Assembly (NCBI GenBank): GCA_017934595.1 | Contig: JAGBJG010000005.1 | Coordinates: forward strand, 1-64,000 | From: Bacilli bacterium | GTDB lineage: Bacteria > Bacillota_I > Bacilli_A > RF39 > UBA660 | Direction: 5' to 3' | DNA: 64,000 nt | Part shown: positions 53,296 to 63,271 of the stretch, piece after piece | Layout: each line of letters begins with the position of its first letter | How positions within the stretch are numbered: position 1 is the stretch's first letter | Notes under the pieces: model-generated | The model's database searches: none | Seen by the model: the letters and a program-made list of their open reading frames with translations, nothing else | Told to the model about the DNA's origin: nothing | Made by a program: the position numbers and the translations under genes

Positions 53296-55251
53296 ATGAT
53301 ATTGCAACAATCAATGGGAATTATTCATTTATTCAGAGTACTTTTCACTGTAATTGATAGAGTCGTTTATTGGGCTATAATGGAAATATATAACTTAATA
53401 GATCAAATAACTAGAATTAATATATTTGATGAAAGTACATTAAGCGAATTTAGTACTAGAATATATACAATAATCGGTGTATTAATGCTATTCAAATTAG
53501 CGTTCTCAATAATTAATTATATTGTCGATCCTGATAAATTAGCTGATAATAAAAAAGGTTTCTCTTCTATAGTTAAAAATATTATCATAATGTTAGCTTT
53601 AATAGTAACAGTACCTTTAATATTTAAATATGCTATGGCATTACAATATGTCGTAGTATCAGATAATACTATTGGTAGATTAATAACGGGAAAAGAAGGC
53701 GGATCAACTGCTAATGTTGGTGATAACATGTCGGTTGCAATCTTATCAGGATTTATTCATCCGGATAGTGGTGTTGCTGAAGGGTGTGAAAACTGGTCAC
53801 AAGAATGTGAAAATGCATTATCTAAATATAATTTAAATCAAACTTATCACAATGCTTATTACGGTGAAAGAGGATATAATTACTTATTACAACTAGCAAC
53901 ATCAACTGAAACAATGGGTGATGGTAACTATGTAATAGTATATAACGTTATCTTATCTACATTAGTTGGTGGATTTACAGCTTGGATACTATTAATGTTC
54001 TGTATTGATATAGCTGTAAGGATTGTTAAGTTAGGATTCTTACAATTAATCGCACCAATACCAATCGTTACATATATGGACGACGGTGGACAAGGTATAT
54101 TCAAAAAATGGGTTAAAGTTTGTACAAGTACATATGCAGATTTATTTATTAGATTAGCGGCTATTAACTTTGCTATCTATGTAATACAAGTATTCTTAAT
54201 TAATCAAGATACTGGTGGAAATGCATTAATGGGAACATTTAAAATGTGTGAATGGTCATTCAATGCAGGTACATTAACTGCTGTATGTGATAAAAAACCA
54301 GGTGTATTTGTTAGATTATTCTTAATCTTAGGTACATTGATGTTCGCTAAACAATTACCTAAATTAATAGAAGAAATTACAGGATTAAAATTAGATGGTG
54401 GATTTACTTTAAATCCTATGAAGAAATTATCTGAAGTACCACTTGTTGGTGGTATTGGATCTAAGGCATTAGGACTTGCTGGTAGAACTGCTGGTAACTT
54501 AGCTGCTGGTTTAGCAGGTGGTATTTGGGGCGCGACTGGTGGAGCTGCGCTAGGTGCCGTTGGTGGAGCAATTAAAAATGCATATGATGGCAGTAAACTT
54601 CAAGGCTATGTGAATGCTGGTGGAAATAAATTGGGTGGAGCATATGATGTTGCTAATAAGTTTATGGGTAATAGATTAGGTAGAATTGGCGCCGATTTTA
54701 GTGGTACAATTGGTGGCACATTTGGAAACAGTAAAGATAAAAAATTGTCATTATTAAATAATTTTGTTAAGGCTGAAAAGGCGATGGAAGATAGGGCAAT
54801 TGAGCAAATTAAAAATGGTGCAGCCGGTAAACTTAGTGAAAAGTATACATCGTATATTGAAGCAATAAATGCTGCTAGACAAGCTGGTGATGCTAATAAA
54901 GCTGCAGAGCTACAAAATAAATTGAATGCTTGGATGGGCTCTAATGATCCTAATGGTGCTGCGAGTCAATATATTGACTTTATAACTAGTGGTAAATTTA
55001 CTGATGATTTAGGAAATGTAGTCGAAGGTGATGCTGCTAAGGCAATGATGAAATATAGTGACGGTAGAGAATTTAAGGATGGTACTATGGCCGGATCTAT
55101 GATGGAAAGATTTGAGACAACAGCTAGAGTTGCTGGAATTGAAAAAGCTGCAGATGCATCTGATATGCATTCTAAGATGGGCAAAGCTAAAGGTGAAATT
55201 AGTGGAATTGAAACTAGTAAGATGGCTGTTTATGAAGCTAAGAAAAAATAG
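53296..55251 (+). CDS. VirB6/TrbL-like polytopic T4SS membrane protein
   Basis: The 651-residue protein has about six or seven membrane segments in residues 10-365, with the TrbL/VirB6-type core ILLMFCIDIAVRIVKLGFLQ, LIAPIPIVTYMDDGG and RLAAINFAIYVIQVFL. From about residue 385 the cytoplasmic part is Gly/Ala-rich (AGNLAAGLAGGIWGATGGAA) and then helical and charged. VirB6-like proteins form the membrane pore with VirB3 and VirB4. It opens the T4SS operon, with its own promoter downstream of the ToxIN cassette. Confidence 0.8.
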   Translation: MILQQSMGIIHLFRVLFTVIDRVVYWAIMEIYNLIDQITRINIFDESTLSEFSTRIYTIIGVLMLFKLAFSIINYIVDPDKLADNKKGFSSIVKNIIIMLALIVTVPLIFKYAMALQYVVVSDNTIGRLITGKEGGSTANVGDNMSVAILSGFIHPDSGVAEGCENWSQECENALSKYNLNQTYHNAYYGERGYNYLLQLATSTETMGDGNYVIVYNVILSTLVGGFTAWILLMFCIDIAVRIVKLGFLQLIAPIPIVTYMDDGGQGIFKKWVKVCTSTYADLFIRLAAINFAIYVIQVFLINQDTGGNALMGTFKMCEWSFNAGTLTAVCDKKPGVFVRLFLILGTLMFAKQLPKLIEEITGLKLDGGFTLNPMKKLSEVPLVGGIGSKALGLAGRTAGNLAAGLAGGIWGATGGAALGAVGGAIKNAYDGSKLQGYVNAGGNKLGGAYDVANKFMGNRLGRIGADFSGTIGGTFGNSKDKKLSLLNNFVKAEKAMEDRAIEQIKNGAAGKLSEKYTSYIEAINAARQAGDANKAAELQNKLNAWMGSNDPNGAASQYIDFITSGKFTDDLGNVVEGDAAKAMMKYSDGREFKDGTMAGSMMERFETTARVAGIEKAADASDMHSKMGKAKGEISGIETSKMAVYEAKKK

Positions 55252-55271
55252 AATAAAAAGGAGGAATATAA

Positions 55272-55589
55272 ATGAATGGGTTTTTAATACCTGCTAATTC
55301 AAAAAAATCTATGTTGATATTTGGAATATTTGAAACAATAGATTTAATTATATTCTTATCTGGTGTAGGTGCCACATTAATACTGTTATTAATTATGAGT
55401 GCCGATACGATAGCTAAGGTAATAATTGTATTAACACCTGTTGCTATCGCGGCATTCCTGATTATGCCGGTACCTAATTACCATAATATGAGGGTAATAA
55501 TAAGAGAATTGTGGGTTTTCTATACAACAAGACAAAAGTTTATATGGAAAGGTTGGTGTGCTAAAGATGGCGAAGACACAAAGAAGTAA
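55272..55589 (+). CDS. PrgI/VirB3-like T4SS membrane protein
   Basis: The 105-residue protein has two adjacent membrane helices (about 15-35 and 40-62) and ends with RELWVFYTTRQKFIWKGW, the aromatic tail characteristic of PrgI-family proteins of Gram-positive T4SSs. It lies between VirB6-like and VirB4-like genes in the canonical order, and overlaps the VirB4 N-terminal gene by 23 bp. Confidence 0.8.
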   Translation: MNGFLIPANSKKSMLIFGIFETIDLIIFLSGVGATLILLLIMSADTIAKVIIVLTPVAIAAFLIMPVPNYHNMRVIIRELWVFYTTRQKFIWKGWCAKDGEDTKK

Positions 55590-56112
55590 ATATACAGTAG
55601 ATGATATTCCTGTTAAGGCTATCACTAATGGTGTTATATTACTAGACAATGGATTAAAAGTTACTGGAGTTAAGATAATGCCTAAAAATATCTTTATCTT
55701 AGATCAAGCTTCACAAGATGCCATTATTGATAATTTAAGAAATGTTTATAACATGATTGATTATGAATTTTGGACAATTGCAGCTGATAGACCAGTAGAT
55801 ATTAACTTATACTTATCTCAATTACAAGTTTTATATAATTCAACACAAGCACCTAACAAAAGAAAACTTATAATGGAAGATATTAATAAAGCTAATATGT
55901 TTATGAATAACAATGTAGTTGATACAGAATACTTTATATTATTTAAAGATAAAAGTGATGAACAAATAAATAAAAAGATAAGAAACTTAATACAATACTT
56001 AGCAGGTGCAGGATTAACTGCTACTCAAGTATCTAATGATGATTTAAGAATGATTTTAGATAACTTCTTAAATGGTGGTCAAACCACTAAGTTTGGGACG
56101 GTGATGAGTTAA
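55567..56112 (+). CDS. VirB4 N-terminal domain as separate protein
   Basis: The ATG at 55567 gives 181 residues (a start at 55558 is possible). ITNGVILLDNGLKVTGVKIM and YEFWTIAADRPVDINLYLSQ correspond to the first domain of VirB4/CagE ATPases (GxVxxxDG..Y.RVLEI). The stop overlaps the ATG of the ATPase part (TAATG), which supports translational coupling and a working split protein over a random frameshift. The two products together have normal VirB4 length (about 775 residues). Confidence 0.75.
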   Translation: MAKTQRSKYTVDDIPVKAITNGVILLDNGLKVTGVKIMPKNIFILDQASQDAIIDNLRNVYNMIDYEFWTIAADRPVDINLYLSQLQVLYNSTQAPNKRKLIMEDINKANMFMNNNVVDTEYFILFKDKSDEQINKKIRNLIQYLAGAGLTATQVSNDDLRMILDNFLNGGQTTKFGTVMS

Positions 56113-57896
56113 TGGATATTAAAAGTCAAATTGCTCCTAAAGGATTAGAGTTTAAACCATCAGAATTTATAATTAGTGATAAAAAAGCTGTTATCTTAAC
56201 TGCTGTATCTTATCCTAAGTTTATATATCCTGGTTTCTTATCATCACTTACAAGTATGTCTGGTATCAAAATGGTAATTAAACATATACCATTACCATTC
56301 AGTGTTATTCAAAAAATGATCAATAGAGAAGTAGCTGATTTAAAACAACGTTATCAAGAAGAAAATGATAAAACAATGCAAGAAAGAATCAGACAAGACT
56401 ACGAATCATTAGAATACTTTGTTCAAATGTTAGCAAGTAGTCAATCTAAGATTTATGATTTTCAAATGCATATCATGATTACTGCTGATACAGATGATGA
56501 ATTAACTGCTAAAAAATTACAAGTTAAAAACTACTTAGAGGCTATGGAAATTAAAACTGTACCTTTAAGATTTGAACAAGAAAAGGTCTTAAAATCAATT
56601 TTACCTATATATCCTAAACAAGATATAGAAGATAGAATTGGTACACCTATACCTGCTCCAACTATAGCAGCGATGTATCCATTCATTTTTGATAGTATCA
56701 AAGATCCAGGATTATCTTGCTTACTTGGTGTAGATTTCTCAGGTGGTGTAATCTTATTTAACCAATTCTTATATCAAATTAAAAAAGAAAACAATAGAAA
56801 TAATGCCAATGTAATTATATTAGGTACATCTGGTTCTGGTAAATCAACTGCTGCTAAGATGTTACTTAGAACTAATATAAGAAACGATAACCAATTAGTT
56901 GTTATTGATCCTGAAGGTGAGTTAGAGGGTATGGCAAAATTATATGATGGTGACTTTATTGACTTAGGTAAAGGTGGAGAATATGGTATGATAAATCCAC
57001 TTGAAGTCATAATGGATGCTGATAGTGATGAAATTGAACAAGGTTTAGGTTATACAGTATTAACTAGAACACTTCAAACACTTCGTGCGTTTATTAAATA
57101 CTATGATCCATCTATGGAAGATGATGTAGTAAATATGTTTAGTGAAGTTGTTCAAGAAACATATAGAAGATTTGGTATAGATTTCAATAGTGACTTTACT
57201 AAATTTACATCAGCTGATTATCCTACTATGAAAGATGTATACGCAACTATTCGTGGTAGAATTGTATCTATGACAGAAAAAACTCAAGAGAGAGATGTCT
57301 TAGAAAAACTAGAAATTAAAGTAAGACCATTAGTAAAAGAATTAAAATATTATTTCGATGGTCATACTACTATAAGTTCAAATTCTAAATTTATTATATT
57401 TAATATAAGAGAATTAATGAATTCTGATTCTAATGTTAGAAATGCATTATTCTTCAATATATTAAAATATGCATGGGGATTAACATTAAATCCAAATGTA
57501 AATACAGTATTAATGGTTGATGAAGCACATGTACTTATGGGAGCAAATAATGCTTTAGGAGCTGATTTCTTAGCACAAGTACAAAGACGTGCTAGAAAAT
57601 ATAATACTGGTACAATTATAATTACTCAACAACCTACAGATTTCTCTGATCCAAAAGTAATAACTCAAGGTAAAGCAATATTTGATAATGCTGCTTACTA
57701 TATAGTTATGGGATTAAAGAAACAAGCTGTTGAAGATTTATCTAGATTAATAGATTTAAATGATAATGAAAAAGAGAGTATCAAAAGATACAGTCAAGGT
57801 GAAGCATTATTTGTATGTGGTAACCGAAGAATGCGTATTAATATAGTTGCAACAGAACAAGAATTAGATTCATTTGGTTCTGGTGGAGGACTATAG
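56112..57896 (+). CDS. VirB4-like T4SS ATPase, C-terminal part
   Basis: The 594-residue protein begins with the second half of the N-terminal VirB4 region (FKPSEFIISDKKAVILTAVS and SSQSKIYDFQMHIMITADTD), then the TraC/VirB4 ATPase: Walker A LGTSGSGKST near residue 237, VIDPEGELEG, Walker B VLMVDEAHVLM near 465, and ITQQPTDF. VirB4 energises assembly and substrate transfer. Its N-terminal domain is encoded by the overlapping upstream gene. No relaxase is nearby, so the substrate of this machine is not evident. Confidence 0.9.
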   Translation: MDIKSQIAPKGLEFKPSEFIISDKKAVILTAVSYPKFIYPGFLSSLTSMSGIKMVIKHIPLPFSVIQKMINREVADLKQRYQEENDKTMQERIRQDYESLEYFVQMLASSQSKIYDFQMHIMITADTDDELTAKKLQVKNYLEAMEIKTVPLRFEQEKVLKSILPIYPKQDIEDRIGTPIPAPTIAAMYPFIFDSIKDPGLSCLLGVDFSGGVILFNQFLYQIKKENNRNNANVIILGTSGSGKSTAAKMLLRTNIRNDNQLVVIDPEGELEGMAKLYDGDFIDLGKGGEYGMINPLEVIMDADSDEIEQGLGYTVLTRTLQTLRAFIKYYDPSMEDDVVNMFSEVVQETYRRFGIDFNSDFTKFTSADYPTMKDVYATIRGRIVSMTEKTQERDVLEKLEIKVRPLVKELKYYFDGHTTISSNSKFIIFNIRELMNSDSNVRNALFFNILKYAWGLTLNPNVNTVLMVDEAHVLMGANNALGADFLAQVQRRARKYNTGTIIITQQPTDFSDPKVITQGKAIFDNAAYYIVMGLKKQAVEDLSRLIDLNDNEKESIKRYSQGEALFVCGNRRMRINIVATEQELDSFGSGGGL

Positions 57897-57921
57897 AATA
57901 AGATAGTTAGAAGGTGGTACT

Positions 57922-59940
57922 ATGGATAACAATAATCAAGGTGGTAACAATAATAGTACCGCTTTTTCTGCTTATAATGCACAAAAAAACGCGGCTGTTA
58001 CTAAAGCTGCTACTAATATAGCTACAAAAATTCCAGGGCCTGTTGGTACAATTGCTAAAGCAGCTAAGCCAATAGTGAATGGAGCTGTTAATAATGTAGC
58101 TGCACAAAATGCTGCTGCTAGAGCTAATGCTGCTAGTGAAGAAGGAGAGACTCAAGGTGAACAACCGCAACAAAATCAACCTAGCCCAATAGATACTGGT
58201 AAAGCGGTAGCTAAGGAAGGTGCCAAAACTGCTGCTAAAAAAGCAGTTAAAACCTTAATTAAGGCACATCCTATGATTATTATAGTACCAGTTGTTACTA
58301 TGTTTGTTATTTTAATATTTGTTACATTTGTTTCATATGTTTATCAAAGAATAAATGAAGTTACAGATATGGCAATTGGTGGATATGAATCATCTTTAAA
58401 CTTTTTATCTTTCCAAGGGTTTAAAGATAATTATACTGCAATAAATGATACAATAAAGGGAGTTGCATCTGACCATCCAATATTAGATACAGAACTTTTA
58501 ATCGCAACAGTAAATGATTCAGCGTTTATTCCCACAAGTTTATATGATGATGAAAACTATGACGGACCAGATACAGATAGTTCATTTGATGCGGCAAAAA
58601 ACTTTATAGCTAATAAATATTCTACACATACTTTTTATAGTATGAAAAAAGATATGCTTGGTATAGATACAGGTGACGCTGGTAGTATGCTTAATAGTAT
58701 TATTGGTATTAAATTAAATTATGAGTGTGTTCCTGAGGCAGATAAAACTGATAATGCTAAGGCACTAATGCAATATGCATACAAGTATTTATTACAACTA
58801 GGTGAAGTTTATATAACTGAAGTTGGTGATAATTTTGTTAACTATAATATTCGTTATGGAGATAATGTATTATCATATCATAATCAAAACTCCTCATTCT
58901 TAGTTAAAGAAGCTTATGAGTATGTAAATTTCCTTAATAATTTACCAGATAACTTAAAAGGTGATTGGGCATCTATTAAAGAAGGAGCAGATGCCTGCTC
59001 ACTTCAATATGTGAAAGATGCAAACGGTACACCTATAGTTAAAAATGGTCAATATGTACCAATGGAAGCTCAATATAGTGTTGAAGAAATAAATGATTAT
59101 GAAAAATTTTATAATTATATAAAGAAAGTATATGTACCTGTCTTATATCATTCTGTATGGGGTTCTATGAATAGTGAGGCTAGACTTAGACTTGTAAATG
59201 AAGTTTGGGGAGACATTGTTACGACTAGAAATGACTCTTATCGTAATCAAGGTGTTAATACATTCTTAACATACAATTTTGATGAGAATGGAAGACTTAT
59301 AACTAACACAATTGGTGATGGTTCTATAAGAGGCGGTATATATGGTGGTAGATATGGTTCGATTGATATAAGTAATTTCTCAACTAGCGGGCCAGGTACA
59401 ATTGCACTATCTTGGAGACAAGGTGGAAAAGAATCATGGGCTAGTAAAGAGTATGCACCAGGTTATACTATGCGTTCATGGGGATGCTTAATTACCTCAA
59501 TTGCTAAGTTAATGAGATTATCTGGAACGCATATTAATTCTGCTAGTTTTGATCCATGGACACTCGCACAGGTGTCGCGTTATGTCAACGGTGGTAACTT
59601 AGTATATAACACCTGGCAAGATTTAGTACCTAACTTTAGATATGTAGGTACATATAATAAATATATAGATTCAACATCTGTTAATCCATCTGGACAACTT
59701 GAAGGCGCCATTCAAAGTAATGGTCATGTAAATGATAAATATTATTATGTTATATATATTGAATATAATACTGATAGACAACATGGTCACTACATAGCTG
59801 TTGTTGGTAAAGATTCAAATGGTTTAATTTTAAGTGATCCAACTTATGGACCATCCACATATCACTTGAATGATATTTCTTCAGTAATTAATTCAACTGT
59901 TAGAATTAAGCAATACCAAGTGTATGAAAAACAAGATTAG
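57922..59940 (+). CDS. Membrane-anchored wall hydrolase-like protein, C39/NlpC-like cysteine peptidase domain
   Basis: The 672-residue protein has an Ala/Asn/Gln-rich cytoplasmic N-terminus (1-110), a membrane helix (about 118-142) and a large outer part. Residues 500-670 form a cysteine-peptidase-like domain: MRSWGCLITSIAKLMRLSG holds the nucleophile Cys, QHGHYIAVVGKDSNGLILSD the His and the Asp/Asn. This matches C39-like domains. In single-membrane T4SSs a VirB1-like wall enzyme sits at this position after VirB4. The middle region (160-450) has a helical fold I do not recognise. Confidence 0.7.
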   Translation: MDNNNQGGNNNSTAFSAYNAQKNAAVTKAATNIATKIPGPVGTIAKAAKPIVNGAVNNVAAQNAAARANAASEEGETQGEQPQQNQPSPIDTGKAVAKEGAKTAAKKAVKTLIKAHPMIIIVPVVTMFVILIFVTFVSYVYQRINEVTDMAIGGYESSLNFLSFQGFKDNYTAINDTIKGVASDHPILDTELLIATVNDSAFIPTSLYDDENYDGPDTDSSFDAAKNFIANKYSTHTFYSMKKDMLGIDTGDAGSMLNSIIGIKLNYECVPEADKTDNAKALMQYAYKYLLQLGEVYITEVGDNFVNYNIRYGDNVLSYHNQNSSFLVKEAYEYVNFLNNLPDNLKGDWASIKEGADACSLQYVKDANGTPIVKNGQYVPMEAQYSVEEINDYEKFYNYIKKVYVPVLYHSVWGSMNSEARLRLVNEVWGDIVTTRNDSYRNQGVNTFLTYNFDENGRLITNTIGDGSIRGGIYGGRYGSIDISNFSTSGPGTIALSWRQGGKESWASKEYAPGYTMRSWGCLITSIAKLMRLSGTHINSASFDPWTLAQVSRYVNGGNLVYNTWQDLVPNFRYVGTYNKYIDSTSVNPSGQLEGAIQSNGHVNDKYYYVIYIEYNTDRQHGHYIAVVGKDSNGLILSDPTYGPSTYHLNDISSVINSTVRIKQYQVYEKQD

Positions 59941-59948
59941 GTGATAAT

Positions 59949-60689
59949 ATGAAAAAATATTTAATTATTGTAATTATAGCTATTTTATATATATTATTCG
60001 CGTTTGTCGCACCTGATTTATTTGATGGAAATAGTTATATGTTTATAGGTAAAAAAGCACATTGGGTATATAAAAAAGGTGAATGGTCAAACATGACAAG
60101 CCTTTCTAAAAACTTAGGCAAATTTAATATATATGATATGAGTAATGGTGAATTAATAGATAAAACTAATTTATACTATGAAAATGGTAAGCTACTTTCT
60201 AAGGGAGACAATATTTTAGATAAAGGATTTTATATGTCATTTAAAGGTAAGAGTAGTATTGAATTTTTATCATATAAAAGAAATTATGACGTTAATTCAA
60301 AAGAAATCTTAGATGTAATGAAAAATGTTGGCATAAAAAATACTGATATACCATTGGCATCTAAAATAGTAATAGATTTAGATGATGATGGTACAGATGA
60401 GACAATTTATGAATTATATAATTCAACAAATTATGACGAGAATATAAAAACATATTATACTACAGTGTGTATTAAAGATGGTAATCAATACACTAAATTA
60501 ACATATAAAGAAGATAATTATACTTTTTATAATAATTATCTAGTTGCAGCTATTATTGACTTTACAAATGATGGCAATTATGAAATAATAGTTGGCGAGA
60601 GTGGTATAAGTTTTGATGCACGTGATACATCATATTTTATGTTTGGTATCAAAGATAATAAGTATGTTAAACTAGTAAGTACGGAATAG
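59949..60689 (+). CDS. Membrane-anchored hypothetical protein, 246 aa
   Basis: An N-terminal hydrophobic segment (residues 4-22) anchors an outer beta-rich domain. VIDLDDDGTDETIYELYNST and IIDFTNDGNYEIIVGESG are FG-GAP/VCBS-like calcium-binding repeats (DxDxDGxxD type). It sits between the wall enzyme and the coupling protein genes, 8 and 10 bp away, so it belongs to the operon. I do not recognise a defined T4SS role. Confidence 0.55.
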   Translation: MKKYLIIVIIAILYILFAFVAPDLFDGNSYMFIGKKAHWVYKKGEWSNMTSLSKNLGKFNIYDMSNGELIDKTNLYYENGKLLSKGDNILDKGFYMSFKGKSSIEFLSYKRNYDVNSKEILDVMKNVGIKNTDIPLASKIVIDLDDDGTDETIYELYNSTNYDENIKTYYTTVCIKDGNQYTKLTYKEDNYTFYNNYLVAAIIDFTNDGNYEIIVGESGISFDARDTSYFMFGIKDNKYVKLVSTE

Positions 60690-60699
60690 GAGGAAAAAT

Positions 60700-63240
60700 A
60701 TGAAATTAAAATTAACAGCGGATCCTAAAAAATGGATGTTATTTGGTTTATATTGCATATTCGCGCTATACTTTGTCGCAATAGCTGTTTTAAATTTATC
60801 TTATTTTTCTCATTATGGTATAGCTTGGGGAATCAATCCTTTACCCGCATTTGGACCTGATTATTTGATGGCTACTATCTTTGGTTTTGTAGCAGTTATA
60901 ATCGCATCTTTCTTAGGAGTTAGTAATTATTTCTTTGAAAAAGAAAAGGGTATAGGTTTATCTACTGCTCCGAAAAAGGAAAAAGGTTATTCCAGATGGG
61001 AAACTGAAAAAGAATTTAAAAAGAATTTATCTCCTGTTAATCCTAGTGATGAGAAAATTGACAAAGCTGGTATTCCTTTAATAAATGATGGTAAAACAAT
61101 TTGGGTTGATAGTGGTGAATACCATAACCTTATTATAGGTTCTACTGGATCAGGTAAAACTCAAATTATTATTCAACCAATGGTTAAAGTATTAGCTAAA
61201 AAAGGTGAATCAATGATTATCACTGACCCTAAAGGTGAAATCTATGAAAAGAATGCTGAAGAATTAAAGGAAAAGGGTTATAATGTTGTATTACTTAACT
61301 TCCGTAATCCTCAAAATGGTAATTCGTGGAACCCACTTACATTACCTTATCAATTATATAAAGAAGGTAATAAAGATAAAGCTACTGAGTTATTAAATGA
61401 CTTAGCTGCTAATATCTTGTATGATGAAAATGCTCAAAATCAAGATCCATTCTGGGAAAAAACATCAGCTGATTATTTTACAGCTTTAGCGTTAGGATTA
61501 TTTGAAGATGCTAAAGAAGATGAAATTAATATTAATAGTATTAACTTAATGAGTACTGTTGGTGAAAATAAAATTGGGCCTACTACTTATATAAAAGAAT
61601 ACTTTACAGCAAAGGGACAAGATAGTATTGCATACATGAATGCATCATCTACTATCAGTGCTCCTAATGATACAAAACAATCAATATTATCAGTATTCCA
61701 TCAAAAGATAATGTTATTCTCATCTAAAGAAAACTTATCTGAGATGTTATCAAGATCTGATTTTGATATGAAAGATATTGGTAGAAAGAAAACAGCTGTA
61801 TTCTTAGTAATTCATGATGAAAAGAAAACATACCATTCACTTGCTACTATATTCTTAAAACAATGTTATGAAACATTAATTGACGTTGCTCAAGAAAACG
61901 GTGGAAAACTTGAATATAAAACAAACTTCATGCTAGATGAGTTTGCTAACATGCCACCTTTAAAAGATGTTACAACAATGGTTACAGCTGCCCGTTCAAG
62001 AGCTATTAGATTTACCTTTATCATCCAAAACTTTGCCCAATTATCTCAAGTATATGGTAAAGAAAATGGAGATACTATTAAGGGTAACTGTGGTAATATT
62101 ATTTATCTTATAAGTAGTGAAATGGCAGCCTTAGAAGAAATATCTAAGATGTGTGGTGAAGTTAAGTCTAAAGAAAAAGATAAAACTGCATCAACACCTT
62201 TAGTTACAGTATCAGATTTACAAAGATTGCCTGAAGGTACTATTATAATATTACGTGTCCGTACAATGCCATTTAAAACTAAAATGAAATTTAACTGGCA
62301 AATGGAAAATGAAAACGCATGGGGTAAAAAATATCCTAAAGCAGGATATCCTCAAAGAGAAAAACAACCAGTTAGTTTATTCGATATAAAAGCGTTTATG
62401 GACTCTAAACGTGATGAAAATATTAATAATTTATTAGCTGGTATGGGTAGGGGAGGCGCTCCAATGTCAGGTATGCCAGGATTACCAGGTATGCCGGGTA
62501 TGCCAGGAATGCCAAGTTCATCTCCAAGATCTAATCCTGATAGAACTAAAGATATAAATGAGTTCTTTAAAGAATTAGATGCTAAGATGAATGAAAAGAT
62601 GAAATCTGAGCAAAAATCTAAACCTACTTTATTTAGTGAAAGTGCTGTAGAATCAAATAAACCAGTTACTCAACCAGAACCTCCTAAGGGTTCATCTAAT
62701 GGTGCTTTGACAGATGCTGAAAGAGATTCTATAAGAGCTACTGTAAGAGCTGCTATGGCTAGGGAAAATGCTTCACAATTATCACAAAATAATGATGTCA
62801 TAAAAGCAGATGTAGCTAAACCTGTGGATAGTAAAAAAGAAGCTGTTAAGGAAGAACAAACACCTGCTAAACCTGTTGAAAAGTTGGAAACTCCAAAGGC
62901 TGAATCTACTAAAGTAGAAAAAGTTCCAGAGGTTAAAGTTGAACCACCTAAAAAAGTAGAGCTTCCAAAAATACCTGAATTTGAAATAGAAGAAAAGGTA
63001 GTTGAGGAACCAAAAGTTGAAGTTAAACCAGAGCCAGTAGTTGATCCTGAGAAGGAAAAACGTGATGCTGAGCTTAAAGCATTTGAAGAAAAAAGAAAGA
63101 AACAAGAAGAAGAATTACAAAAAGCAATTGAGACTAGTGCACCTGTTGAAACAAAAGGTACATATGAAGCATCTGATGAGGCTCGTCATCAAATTACTGA
63201 AGATGAATTCTTTGATGATTTCTTTAATGATGATTATTAA
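60700..63240 (+). CDS. VirD4/TraG-like coupling ATPase with long disordered tail
   Basis: The 846-residue protein has two N-terminal membrane helices (about 12-33 and 50-76), Walker A IGSTGSGKTQ near 147, VITDPKGEIYE, RNPQNGNSWNPL typical of TraG/VirD4, and Walker B FMLDEFANMPP near 410. The last 280 residues are low complexity, with a GMPG repeat near 590-605 and Lys/Glu/Pro/Val-rich tracts, and end in an acidic tip. Coupling proteins select and pass substrates to the T4SS. It is the last gene of the locus and is followed by a strong terminator. Confidence 0.9.
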   Translation: MKLKLTADPKKWMLFGLYCIFALYFVAIAVLNLSYFSHYGIAWGINPLPAFGPDYLMATIFGFVAVIIASFLGVSNYFFEKEKGIGLSTAPKKEKGYSRWETEKEFKKNLSPVNPSDEKIDKAGIPLINDGKTIWVDSGEYHNLIIGSTGSGKTQIIIQPMVKVLAKKGESMIITDPKGEIYEKNAEELKEKGYNVVLLNFRNPQNGNSWNPLTLPYQLYKEGNKDKATELLNDLAANILYDENAQNQDPFWEKTSADYFTALALGLFEDAKEDEININSINLMSTVGENKIGPTTYIKEYFTAKGQDSIAYMNASSTISAPNDTKQSILSVFHQKIMLFSSKENLSEMLSRSDFDMKDIGRKKTAVFLVIHDEKKTYHSLATIFLKQCYETLIDVAQENGGKLEYKTNFMLDEFANMPPLKDVTTMVTAARSRAIRFTFIIQNFAQLSQVYGKENGDTIKGNCGNIIYLISSEMAALEEISKMCGEVKSKEKDKTASTPLVTVSDLQRLPEGTIIILRVRTMPFKTKMKFNWQMENENAWGKKYPKAGYPQREKQPVSLFDIKAFMDSKRDENINNLLAGMGRGGAPMSGMPGLPGMPGMPGMPSSSPRSNPDRTKDINEFFKELDAKMNEKMKSEQKSKPTLFSESAVESNKPVTQPEPPKGSSNGALTDAERDSIRATVRAAMARENASQLSQNNDVIKADVAKPVDSKKEAVKEEQTPAKPVEKLETPKAESTKVEKVPEVKVEPPKKVELPKIPEFEIEEKVVEEPKVEVKPEPVVDPEKEKRDAELKAFEEKRKKQEEELQKAIETSAPVETKGTYEASDEARHQITEDEFFDDFFNDDY

Positions 63241-63241
63241 T

Positions 63242-63271
63242 AAAAAAATCCTTATTTCTAAGGATTTTTTT
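63242..63271. terminator. Bidirectional terminator closing the secretion locus
   Basis: AAAAATCCTTA and TAAGGATTTTT form an 11-bp stem around a short loop; it separates the coupling protein gene from the convergent antiporter gene. Confidence 0.85.

Noticed and set aside
40125-63240. Conjugative element (ICE) as the identity of the secretion locus
   Set aside because: No relaxase, integrase, attachment site or replication genes were found, and housekeeping genes flank it directly. It is kept as a resident locus, though a relaxase outside the window cannot be excluded.
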